A DNA stretch of 21,190 bases from DATCJU01 sp036562635 (GTDB lineage Bacteria; Actinomycetota; Actinomycetes; Mycobacteriales; Pseudonocardiaceae). Numbering within the stretch: the stretch's first letter is position 1; the number at the start of each line of letters is the position of its first letter. A model generated the notes under the pieces. It did no database searches and was not told the origin of the DNA. It saw only the letters and a program-made list of their open reading frames with translations. Location: the NCBI GenBank assembly GCA_036562635.1, contig DATCJU010000038.1, positions 1 through 21,190 on the forward strand. Reading direction: 5' to 3'. Shown here piece by piece: positions 13,994-20,396 of this stretch. Both the position numbers and the translations under genes were made by a program.

Positions 13994-14865
13994 ACATCGA
14001 GGTGAGGGACCTACGGCTGAACTACGGCTCCGTCACGGCCCTCGACGAGGTCACGTTCTCCCTGGAGGGCGGGAAGATCTACGGCCTGCTCGGGCGCAAC
14101 GGTTCCGGGAAGACCAGTCTGTTGTCCGTGCTCGCCGGCTTCCGTCGTGCGACGAGCGGCACGGTCCTGCTCGACGGCCAGCCGGTCTTCGAGAACCCGC
14201 GGGCCACCCGCGAGATCTGTCTGATCCGGGACAACGGCGAGGCCATCAAGCTGGGCAACGCCGAGGACGCGTTCACCTTCGCCGCGTGGCTACGTCCCCA
14301 GTGGGACGCGGCCCTGGCCGACGAACTGATGGAGTACTTCGGCCTGGACCGCAAGAAGCCGGTCAAGCAGATGTCCAAGGGCCAGCGCTCGGCGCTGGGT
14401 GTGGTGGTCGGGCTGGCCAGCCGAGCTCCGGTGACCATCCTCGACGAGGCCTACCTGGGCATGGACGCGCCCACCCGGCAGCGCTTCTACGACGTGCTGT
14501 TGGAGGACTACCTGGCCCACCCGCGCACGATCATCCTGGCCACCCACCTGATCGAGGAGGTGAGCCGGCTCTTCGAGGAGGTCCTGATCCTCGACCGGGG
14601 CCGTCTGCTCCTGCACGAACCGGCCGACACGCTGCTGTCGCGGGGCGTCACGGTCGTCGGGCCCGCGGAACGGGTCGACGCGTTCGCCCGCGGGCGCACC
14701 GTGCTCGACAGCAAGCAGCTCGGTGGCACGAAGTCGGTCACCGTCTACGGGGCGCTGAGCGAGGAGGACCGCGCCCGGGCCCGTGCGGAGGACCTCGAAC
14801 TCGAACCGGTCACCCTGCAGGACCTCTTCATCCACCTCACCGCGCACACCGGAGGCCAGGCATGA
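13990..14865 (+). CDS. ABC transporter ATP-binding protein (YtrB/BcrA-like)
   Basis: This 291-residue ATPase has Walker A GRNGSGKT (35-42), a signature MSKGQ (128-132) in place of LSGGQ, Walker B VTILDEA (Asp152, Glu153) and switch His186 (ATHLIEE). The Q-loop region reads ICLIRDNGEAIK and lacks the usual Gln. The catalytic Glu is intact, so hydrolysis is expected. A C-terminal domain of about 80 residues (after residue 210) resembles the regulatory extension of exporter ATPases. It overlaps the regulator and the permease by 4 bp each way, so the three form one translationally coupled unit, likely an exporter. Confidence 0.94.
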   Translation: MNIEVRDLRLNYGSVTALDEVTFSLEGGKIYGLLGRNGSGKTSLLSVLAGFRRATSGTVLLDGQPVFENPRATREICLIRDNGEAIKLGNAEDAFTFAAWLRPQWDAALADELMEYFGLDRKKPVKQMSKGQRSALGVVVGLASRAPVTILDEAYLGMDAPTRQRFYDVLLEDYLAHPRTIILATHLIEEVSRLFEEVLILDRGRLLLHEPADTLLSRGVTVVGPAERVDAFARGRTVLDSKQLGGTKSVTVYGALSEEDRARARAEDLELEPVTLQDLFIHLTAHTGGQA

Positions 14866-15563
14866 GGTTCCCCAGTCGTCTCCTCGGCGCCAACGTCGTC
14901 TTCGCCCTCGGGATCTGGCTGGCGTTCTACCTGGTGGTCACGCTCATCACCCTGGGCATCGGGGTGTTCGGCACCCTCGAGCGCAGCGTGTGGGAGGTCG
15001 CCGCGACGATCCCCCGCTGGTTCGCCCTGTTCGTCGGGGTCGCCCTGGTCGACGAGTTCCTCCCGGTCTACCTCGTCCACGGGCGGACGCGCCGACGGTT
15101 CTACGCGGACACAGCCGTCACCATCCTGCTGTTCGCCCCGGTGCTGGCGGTCCTGCTCACCCTCGGCTACCAGGCGGAGAGGCTGCTGTACCACCTGGGC
15201 GGCTGGCCGCAGTTGCTGCAGGACCCCCACCTGTTCGCCTCGCCGTCGCAGGTGCCGCTCATCTTCACCGAGTACCTCGTCGAGTTCCTCGCCTGGCTCG
15301 TCGTCGGCCTGCTCCTCGGCGCCACCTTCCACCGCTGGGGCGGTGGTGGGCTGCTCGTGGTTCCGCTCTGCCTCGGCCTGATCCTGCTGGCCGAGGTCGT
15401 CACCGGCGAGTTCCGGGTGCCGTTCCTCGACCTGAACCTCGACCTGGGCGTGCAGCCGTCGTGGGGGATCGCCCTGGCCGGGGGCGCCGTCTGCTACGCG
15501 GTCGGCATGGTGCTGGCCTGGCCGGCACTCCGCGACATCCCGCTGAGCAACTCGCCCCGCTGA
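14862..15563 (+). CDS. ABC transporter permease-like membrane protein
   Basis: This 233-residue protein has about six membrane segments: residues 8-38, 55-75, 83-107, 130-153, 157-180 and 195-218 approximately. It has no sequence motif I can name, but size, topology and the ATGA overlap with the ATPase gene make it the membrane partner of the transporter. A cytoplasmic HGRTRRRFYADT segment follows the second membrane segment; such Arg-rich loops are seen in YtrC-type and ABC-2 permeases. With one permease gene, the transporter is probably a homodimer. The substrate is unknown. Confidence 0.85.
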   Translation: MRFPSRLLGANVVFALGIWLAFYLVVTLITLGIGVFGTLERSVWEVAATIPRWFALFVGVALVDEFLPVYLVHGRTRRRFYADTAVTILLFAPVLAVLLTLGYQAERLLYHLGGWPQLLQDPHLFASPSQVPLIFTEYLVEFLAWLVVGLLLGATFHRWGGGGLLVVPLCLGLILLAEVVTGEFRVPFLDLNLDLGVQPSWGIALAGGAVCYAVGMVLAWPALRDIPLSNSPR

Positions 15564-15578
15564 AACACGACCCCGTAC

Positions 15579-15617
15579 CACCGGCGGTGCACCCCACAGA
15601 AGGGTGCACCGCCGGTG
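15579..15617. terminator. Bidirectional hairpin terminator
   Basis: A perfect 16-bp inverted repeat (15579-15594 and 15602-15617) with a 7-base loop sits between the ends of the convergent permease and deacetylase genes. Confidence 0.92.
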
Positions 15618-15640
15618 CCCGTCGACAGGTGCGCCGTCGG

Positions 15641-16366
15641 TCAGGGCAGGAGTTCGAAGGGCACTCCGAGCCGCCCGTCGAAACGTTCGGCCACCGCTTC
15701 CGCCGCCTCCCGCAGGAACACCTCCGGGTCACCGGCCGCCTCACCGAGTCCCCGCAGGTAGGACGCGTGGTGGCGGAGTGACCGCACCCCCGCGTCGAAC
15801 GTCTCGGTCACGTCCACCGCGTGGGTGGACTCGGGCGAGTAGATCACGGCGGTGTACCGTACGCCGCCCCACGGCTCCAACCCCTGGTCGAGCAGTTCCC
15901 GGAAGACCCACCGGTTCGCCGCGTCGCGCACCGCGTCGATGGCGGCCTGACCCACCGCGCGGTGGTCGGCCATGTTGAGCGCGATCCCGCCGTAGGTCTC
16001 CCGATGGTTGACCACCAGCACGGTCTCCGGTCGGTGGCGGCGGATCACCGCGGCGATGTCCCGACGCAGCGGCAACCCGTACTCCACCATGCCGTCCGGG
16101 TGGTCCAGGTACTCCACGACGTCGACGCCGACCTCCGCCGCGCTGGCCTGCTGCTCGGCGAACCGGATACGGGCACACTCCTCGGGCTCGATACCGTCGA
16201 TCCCCGCCTCGCCACGCGTGGCCAACAGGTAGGTCACCACCTTGCCCTGTCGCGTCCACCGGGCCACGGCGGCGGCCCCGCCGTACTCCATGTCGTCGGG
16301 GTGCGCCACCACGACCAGCGCCCGCGACCAGTCCTCGGGAAACTCCTGGAACCGTGTCACCACCAC
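15641..16366 (-). CDS. PIG-L/LmbE-family N-deacetylase
   Basis: This protein of about 241 residues belongs to the zinc-dependent PIG-L deacetylases, which remove N-acetyl groups from sugar-like substrates. LVVVAHPDDMEYGG (zinc ligands His22 and Asp25), LATRGEAG at 49-55 and NMADHRAVGQAA (His135, third ligand) are all present. It is shorter than MshB and Mca of the mycothiol pathway and does not share their full patterns, so a mycothiol role is unlikely; the substrate is unknown. Three consecutive GTG codons at the 5' end (16366, 16363, 16360) make the exact start uncertain, and no clear ribosome-binding site is visible. It lies 76 bp behind mtnA and may be co-transcribed with it. Confidence 0.9.
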   Translation of the reverse strand: MVVTRFQEFPEDWSRALVVVAHPDDMEYGGAAAVARWTRQGKVVTYLLATRGEAGIDGIEPEECARIRFAEQQASAAEVGVDVVEYLDHPDGMVEYGLPLRRDIAAVIRRHRPETVLVVNHRETYGGIALNMADHRAVGQAAIDAVRDAANRWVFRELLDQGLEPWGGVRYTAVIYSPESTHAVDVTETFDAGVRSLRHHASYLRGLGEAAGDPEVFLREAAEAVAERFDGRLGVPFELLP

Positions 16367-16442
16367 TGGCGCATTGTGCGGCGACCGGTGCAGGTCCGAC
16401 GTGGCGAACCGAACGAAAGCCCTCCCCGAGAGAGATCCCTCA

Positions 16443-17465
16443 TCAACCGTTCGGCGTACCGGAGGCTGCAGCGCGAGGAGTGATCACGCGGGACTCGGTG
16501 ACGATGGCGGTGACCAGGTCGGCCGGGGTGACGTCGAAGGCCGGATTGATCGCCCGGGCCCCCTCCGGGGTGGTCCGCCGCCCGCCGAAGGAGAGCACCT
16601 CGGCCTCGTCGCGCTCCTCGATCTCGATACGGCTCCCGTCGGGAGTGTCCGGGTCGACGGTCGACTCCGGTGCCGCGACCACGAACGGGATACCCGCGCG
16701 GGCTGCGGCCAGGGCGAGCGGATAGGTGCCCACCTTGTTGGCGACGTCACCGTTGGCCGCGATCCGGTCCGCCCCGACGACCACCGCGTCGACCAGGCCA
16801 CGGGCGATAAGGCCGGGACCGGCGCCGTCCACCACGACCCGGTGGTCCACGCCCATCCGTGCCAGTTCGGTGGCGGTGATCCGGGCTCCCTGCAGCAGCG
16901 GGCGGGTCTCGTCGGCCAGCACCATGCGCACCAGCCCCTCGGCGTGCAGCACCCGGACGATGCCCAGGGCGGTGCCCCAGGCCACACAGGCCAGCGCCCC
17001 GGTGTGGCAGTGCGTGTGCAGCGTCATCGGCCGCGTGCCGACCAGGTCGCGCAGCAGCGCGGCACCGCGCCGGGCCACGGCCTCGTTGGTCACCACGTCC
17101 TGCTCGACGATGTCCAGGGCGGCGGCCAGCACCGCGTCCGGGCCGGCGTCGATGTGCTCGGCGACGCGCCGCACCGCCCACCGGAGGTTCACCGCGGTGG
17201 GGCGGGCCGAGGCGATCCGTTCCGCCTCCGCGCGGACCAGGTCCGGCTGGTACCCGTCGGGAGCGTCGGCACTGTTCCGCGCGGCCAGGGCCACCCCCAG
17301 TGCACCGGTGGCTCCGATCAGGGGGGCGCCACGCACCGCCAACCGGCGGATGGCGTCCACCACTTCGTCCACGGTGGACATCTCCAGGCTGCGCAGTTCC
17401 GGCAGAGCGGTCTGGTCGATGGTCCGGATGTGACCCTCGACCCATTCGATGGTGCGGTCGTTCAC
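16443..17465 (-). CDS. mtnA: S-methyl-5-thioribose-1-phosphate isomerase
   Basis: This 340-residue enzyme would convert methylthioribose-1-phosphate to methylthioribulose-1-phosphate in methionine salvage. Motifs: RGAPLIGA (45-52); HTHCHTGALACVAWGTALG with catalytic Cys153; ADETRPLLQGARITATEL; and DGAGPGLIARGLVDAVVVGADRIAANGDVANKVGTYPLA, in which Asp233 is the catalytic acid. The eIF2B-alpha-like relatives lack this full set. The GTG at 17465 follows AGGAAG; the longer open frame has no family sequence. It recycles methylthioadenosine produced by SpeE, which links it to the polyamine cluster 4 kb away, although an MTA phosphorylase and the later salvage genes are not in the window. Confidence 0.95.
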   Translation of the reverse strand: MNDRTIEWVEGHIRTIDQTALPELRSLEMSTVDEVVDAIRRLAVRGAPLIGATGALGVALAARNSADAPDGYQPDLVRAEAERIASARPTAVNLRWAVRRVAEHIDAGPDAVLAAALDIVEQDVVTNEAVARRGAALLRDLVGTRPMTLHTHCHTGALACVAWGTALGIVRVLHAEGLVRMVLADETRPLLQGARITATELARMGVDHRVVVDGAGPGLIARGLVDAVVVGADRIAANGDVANKVGTYPLALAAARAGIPFVVAAPESTVDPDTPDGSRIEIEERDEAEVLSFGGRRTTPEGARAINPAFDVTPADLVTAIVTESRVITPRAAASGTPNG

Positions 17466-17473
17466 GGTCTTCC

Positions 17474-17479
17474 TACGGT
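17474..17479 (+). promoter_or_regulatory. -10 element implying a leaderless mRNA
   Basis: TACGGT fits the actinobacterial TANNNT -10 and ends six bases before the GTG at 17486. That puts the transcription start at the start codon. No Shine-Dalgarno is present, which fits leaderless translation. The -35 is weak. Confidence 0.5.
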
Positions 17480-17485
17480 GGCGAC

Positions 17486-18529
17486 GTGGGTGAGCCGTTC
17501 CTGGATGCCCAGCATCCGGCCGACCCCTACCCCGGTAGTGTGCCGGGCTTCTCGTTCGTACACGATTCCGGCCGTGGTTGGCCACTCCGTCCCGACCCGA
17601 CGGTCCTCTCCGGCTGGCGGGTGGGCGGGACGGACCTGGACGACTGGCTGATCGCCCGGGGCGTTCCGCCGCTGTCCGAGCGTCTGCCGGTGCTGACCTA
17701 CGGGTCCAACCGTTGCCCCGCCAAGATCACCTGGCTCCGGGATCACCTGGGGCTGACCGGCCCGGCGGTGGTGCTGCGCGCCCGCACGCACGGGTTGGCC
17801 GCGGTGTGGGCGGCGGGGCTGCGCGCCCGGGACGGGCAGCGACCGGCCACGTTGTGCGCGCTGCCCGAGGTCGTGGAGGAACACGCCGTCTGGTTGGCCA
17901 CCCCCGAGCAGCTGTGCGTGCTGGACCGCTGCGAGGGCCGAGGGCAGCGGTACCGGTTGTCCCGGCTGCACACCGGGCGGGTGGAGCTGGAGAACGGCGC
18001 GCGACTGAACGGCGTCCTGGCCTACACCGCGGCCGCGCCGATGCGGCAACCGTTGCTGGTGGACGGTCGTCCGGTGCGCTGCGCGGATCTGGAGCAGGCC
18101 GCGGCGCTGGAACTGACCGGTCGCCCCGGTCCGGACGGGCTGGCGGTCACCGAGGTGACCGGTACGCCCGAGCCGGCGGCGTGGCCGGACCGGCTGTTCG
18201 TCTACGGAACGCTGCAACCCGGTGCGACCGCCTGGCCGCTGCTGGCCCGACACGCGGCGGATGAGCCCCGGCGCACCGCGGTCCACGGCCGGCTCTACGA
18301 CACGGGTCTGGGCTATCCGGCACTGCATCCCGGCGGCGAGACGGAGGTGCCCGGCTGGGTGGTTCGGCTGCGCGCCCCGGTCACGGCGTTCCGCGAGCTG
18401 GACGCCTACGAGGGGGAGGACTACCGGCGGGTGCGCGTGGTGCTGCCCGACGGCTCGCTGTGCTGGACCTACGCCTGGATCGCGGACACCGCGGCCCTGC
18501 GGGAGCTGGACCGTTGGCCCGCGGCGTGA
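17486..18529 (+). CDS. Protein with two tandem gamma-glutamylcyclotransferase-like domains
   Basis: This 347-residue protein carries two cyclotransferase-fold halves. Domain 1 (about 65-200) has VLTYGSNRCP (72-75 YGSN) and VLDRCEG (Glu150). Domain 2 (about 235-345) has LFVYGTLQPG (240-243 YGTL), GRLYDTGLGYPAL and ELDAYEGEDYRRV (Glu309). Each keeps the glycine-rich anion loop and the Glu of the family, whose members release 5-oxoproline from gamma-glutamyl peptides or amines. Domain 2 looks like the GGACT/YtfP type; domain 1 is more divergent. Family members are normally single-domain, 120-200 residues. The first 60 residues are unique. The start codon is 20 bp from the divergent mtnA start. 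The substrate is unknown; a gamma-glutamyl-polyamine link is speculative. Confidence 0.85.
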   Translation: MGEPFLDAQHPADPYPGSVPGFSFVHDSGRGWPLRPDPTVLSGWRVGGTDLDDWLIARGVPPLSERLPVLTYGSNRCPAKITWLRDHLGLTGPAVVLRARTHGLAAVWAAGLRARDGQRPATLCALPEVVEEHAVWLATPEQLCVLDRCEGRGQRYRLSRLHTGRVELENGARLNGVLAYTAAAPMRQPLLVDGRPVRCADLEQAAALELTGRPGPDGLAVTEVTGTPEPAAWPDRLFVYGTLQPGATAWPLLARHAADEPRRTAVHGRLYDTGLGYPALHPGGETEVPGWVVRLRAPVTAFRELDAYEGEDYRRVRVVLPDGSLCWTYAWIADTAALRELDRWPAA

Positions 18530-18567
18530 TCCGCGCGACCACCACTCTCCCGGGTGGACCTGATCCC

Positions 18568-18591
18568 CGGTCGGGCGGAGCAGCCCGACCG
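18568..18591 (+). terminator. Hairpin terminator
   Basis: A 9-bp perfect inverted repeat (18568-18576 and 18583-18591) with a 6-base loop lies 38 bases past the cyclotransferase stop. Confidence 0.7.
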
Positions 18592-18666
18592 CACCCGGCG
18601 GCGTTCCGCCCCCTGCAGTAGAGAAGTGGGCGGTAGTCCCACGTCCACGTTCAGGAGGTGGTCGGT

Positions 18667-18939
18667 GTGCCCGCCGTTGGTCGCAGGCTCGTCGGGCTCC
18701 TGCTCGCCGTGAGCAGTGCGTTGCTGGTCCTGTCCTGCACGTCGAGCGAGGAGCCGTCCACGGAGACGGACGTGCCGCAGCCGACGGTGACCCGGCCGAG
18801 CCTGCCGCCGCCGCTCACCGGAGCTCCCGGCCAGGGCTCGACGACCTCCCCCTCTCCCTCGCCGTCTCTCGACAACGGGGAGTCCCCCGACGAGGGAGGC
18901 GCGGAGAACCAGGACCAGGAGAACCCCGAGGGCCGCTGA
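18667..18939 (+). CDS. Small Ser/Pro-rich lipoprotein
   Basis: This 90-residue protein has a lipoprotein signal: RR at residues 6-7, a hydrophobic core, and lipobox VLSC with lipidated Cys24. The mature part is low-complexity (Ser, Thr, Pro, Glu, Gly, Asp) with no fold I can see, so it is probably an extended surface or cell-wall-spanning peptide. Of two in-frame GTG codons, the one at 18667 is eight bases after AGGAGG and is preferred over the one at 18658, which overlaps that site. It precedes the small membrane gene by 109 bp. The function is unknown. Confidence 0.78.
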   Translation: MPAVGRRLVGLLLAVSSALLVLSCTSSEEPSTETDVPQPTVTRPSLPPPLTGAPGQGSTTSPSPSPSLDNGESPDEGGAENQDQENPEGR

Positions 18940-18960
18940 ACGGGGCACACTCCCTGGGAC

Positions 18961-19056
18961 GGGCATGCCCTTCCCACCTCGCCCCCTTCACCCTTTCGGG
19001 TAACGCCCGCACCGGTGTGTCCGATACCGAGGGTGGGAGGTGAAGGGCATGCCCTT
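18961..19056 (+). promoter_or_regulatory. Repeated palindrome and possible RNA switch before the small membrane gene
   Basis: GGGCATGCCCTT occurs at 18961-18972 and again at 19045-19056, 84 bp apart (eight helical turns). The second copy contains the start codon and is a 14-bp palindrome with its flanks. In addition 18961-18979 can pair with 19038-19054 (one 2-base gap). Separately, 18984-18992 can pair perfectly with 19039-19047, which covers the 3' end of the ribosome-binding site. The layout allows either a looping repressor or a leader that hides the start. Confidence 0.45.
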
Positions 19057-19303
19057 TGCCGTGCGTGAAGCCAGGAAGCCCATCCCGGTGGCACGGTGGT
19101 GGTGGGGCACGTCGAACCGTGTGCGCCTCTTCGTGGTCTTCGGCGGCATCATGTGCGTCACGTCAGTGCTCGGTGCCGCGGGGTCCACGACACCGCCGCA
19201 GGGCCTCAGCACCACGACCGACCAGGTGGTGGTGACACCGAGCGACGCCGAGTCGGGACAGCTGCTCGACGTGGACGTGCCGCGCGGGGAGCGAACGCGG
19301 TGA
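19049..19303 (+). CDS. Small single-span membrane protein
   Basis: This 84-residue protein has a basic N-terminus (REARKPIPVARWWWGTSNRVR), one membrane segment at about residues 26-45 (LFVVFGGIMCVTSVLGAAG) and a Thr/Pro-rich exported tail. The topology is likely N-in. The ATG at 19049 is eight bases after GGGAGG; the GTG at 19040 is inside that site. Its TGA overlaps the GTG of the next gene, so the two proteins are translationally coupled and probably act together in the membrane. No family is recognised. Confidence 0.72.
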   Translation: MPFAVREARKPIPVARWWWGTSNRVRLFVVFGGIMCVTSVLGAAGSTTPPQGLSTTTDQVVVTPSDAESGQLLDVDVPRGERTR

Positions 19304-20031
19304 CCCCACCGGTGCCGCCGGGGCACTCCGACCGGCCCCTGCCCGAATCGGCCCGGGAGGCGTTCACCGCGCTCTCCGAGTGGCAGACCGACTCCAACAG
19401 CGAGGCGTACTTCTGCCCACGCGGGCACGGACTGCTGTCCGTGGTCGTCGACCCCGACGTCCCGGAGGGCGTGGACCTGCGTTGTGCGCGCTGCGGGCAC
19501 CGGTTCCCGGTGGATGCGGACCTGGTGTCCCGGGCCTTCGCCGCGCAGGAGGAGCGCCGGCTCGGGGTGAACTCCCCGGCGGGCACGCCGGAACTGCCGA
19601 ACCGCAAGCAGCCACGGGGCCTGCAGCCCGACGGCACCATCCGCACCACGGGCTGGTTGTCCGTACGCGGTCGGCTGGTCGGCGCTCCCCCGATCGCCGC
19701 GCTGACCGCGTTTCTGCTGTCGTTCCCCCTGCTGAACCCGCAGGACGGCGACTCGTTCCCTCTGGGCATCGGGCTCCTCGGGTATCTCGTCGGCCTGCTG
19801 TACGTGCGGTCGATCCGCCCCTCCTCCCGGGTGCGCCCGCTGCCGCCGATCCCGGCGAGCCAGCTGTGTCCCGGGCAGTTCGTGCGGTTGTACGGCACCA
19901 TCGGTCCGGTCGGTGAGGTCGTCGCCGTGGCGGGACGGGCGGACGGCTCGGTTCTGGTCCGCGTCGCCGGGGGCAATGAGTACCTGTGGGCACCGGACGA
20001 GCGGGCGTATCCGGTGGTGCTGCTCGACTGA
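19300..20031 (+). CDS. Zinc-ribbon membrane protein of unknown function
   Basis: This 243-residue protein starts with a GTG overlapping the previous stop by 4 bp. A cytoplasmic zinc-ribbon-like motif spans Cys39/His43 (FCPRGHG) and Cys62/Cys65 (RCARCGH), with His67 nearby; CxxxH plus CxxC is an unusual ligand set. After a linker come two membrane segments (about 131-146 and 153-169) forming a hairpin. A C-terminal domain of about 65 residues (CPGQFVRLYGTIGPVGEVVAVAG...GSVLVRVAGGNEYLWAPDE) has the strand pattern of a small beta-barrel. I do not recognise the family. With the small membrane protein it forms a two-gene unit. Confidence 0.78.
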   Translation: MTPPVPPGHSDRPLPESAREAFTALSEWQTDSNSEAYFCPRGHGLLSVVVDPDVPEGVDLRCARCGHRFPVDADLVSRAFAAQEERRLGVNSPAGTPELPNRKQPRGLQPDGTIRTTGWLSVRGRLVGAPPIAALTAFLLSFPLLNPQDGDSFPLGIGLLGYLVGLLYVRSIRPSSRVRPLPPIPASQLCPGQFVRLYGTIGPVGEVVAVAGRADGSVLVRVAGGNEYLWAPDERAYPVVLLD

Positions 20032-20396
20032 GGTCGGAACCACGTCGGACCGGCACTCAACCTCACCGGGAACGGCAGTGTGCACCGGAACCGTGCACGG
20101 GTCGTGTTCCCGTTTTCCTCACCGAAGGAAGATGCGACGGGAATCCACTCTCGACCCCCACTCCTGCACGGAGTTCGCACAGTGGACCGGGCGAGGGGAA
20201 ACCGCGGGGTGAACCGGTTCGACCAGGGGTGATGCCGACGCGAATACCGGGCAAGAAATGCGGTGGTGCCGTTTCCGACCGCATCGGCCCACCGGAGTCG
20301 AACCGCACGGACGGAAACGGCACCACGACATCCCGGTTCACGCCGGGACACGGCCGACCTCGCCTCGGCCGCTTTTCGGAGGAATTCGCGGGAACG
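20032..20396. other. 365-bp convergent gap
   Basis: No gene is supported. The one clear structure is the long inverted repeat at 20263-20326. The palindrome CCGTGCACGG occurs near 20090. Confidence 0.55.
20263..20326. terminator. Long inverted repeat between convergent genes, probable terminator
   Basis: Perfect 15-bp arms (20263-20277 and 20312-20326) flank a 34-base middle. Three further outer pairs (20258-20260 with 20329-20331) lie beyond a 2-base mismatch. It lies 70 bases past the oxyR stop and faces the end of the zinc-ribbon gene. The loop is unusually long for a terminator. Confidence 0.5.

Noticed and set aside
15641..16366. Mycothiol-pathway deacetylase (MshB or Mca)
   Set aside because: The protein is shorter and lacks their extended family sequence; only the common zinc-site motifs agree.
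20090..20099. CCGTGCACGG palindrome, also present near 2125
   Set aside because: Ten-base GC palindromes are expected by chance at this composition, and the other copy is inside a coding region.
20283..20312. Possible tRNA 3' end or attachment-site remnant on the minus strand
   Set aside because: Only the T-loop and three stem pairs match; no five-pair T-stem, acceptor, anticodon or D-arm can be found.
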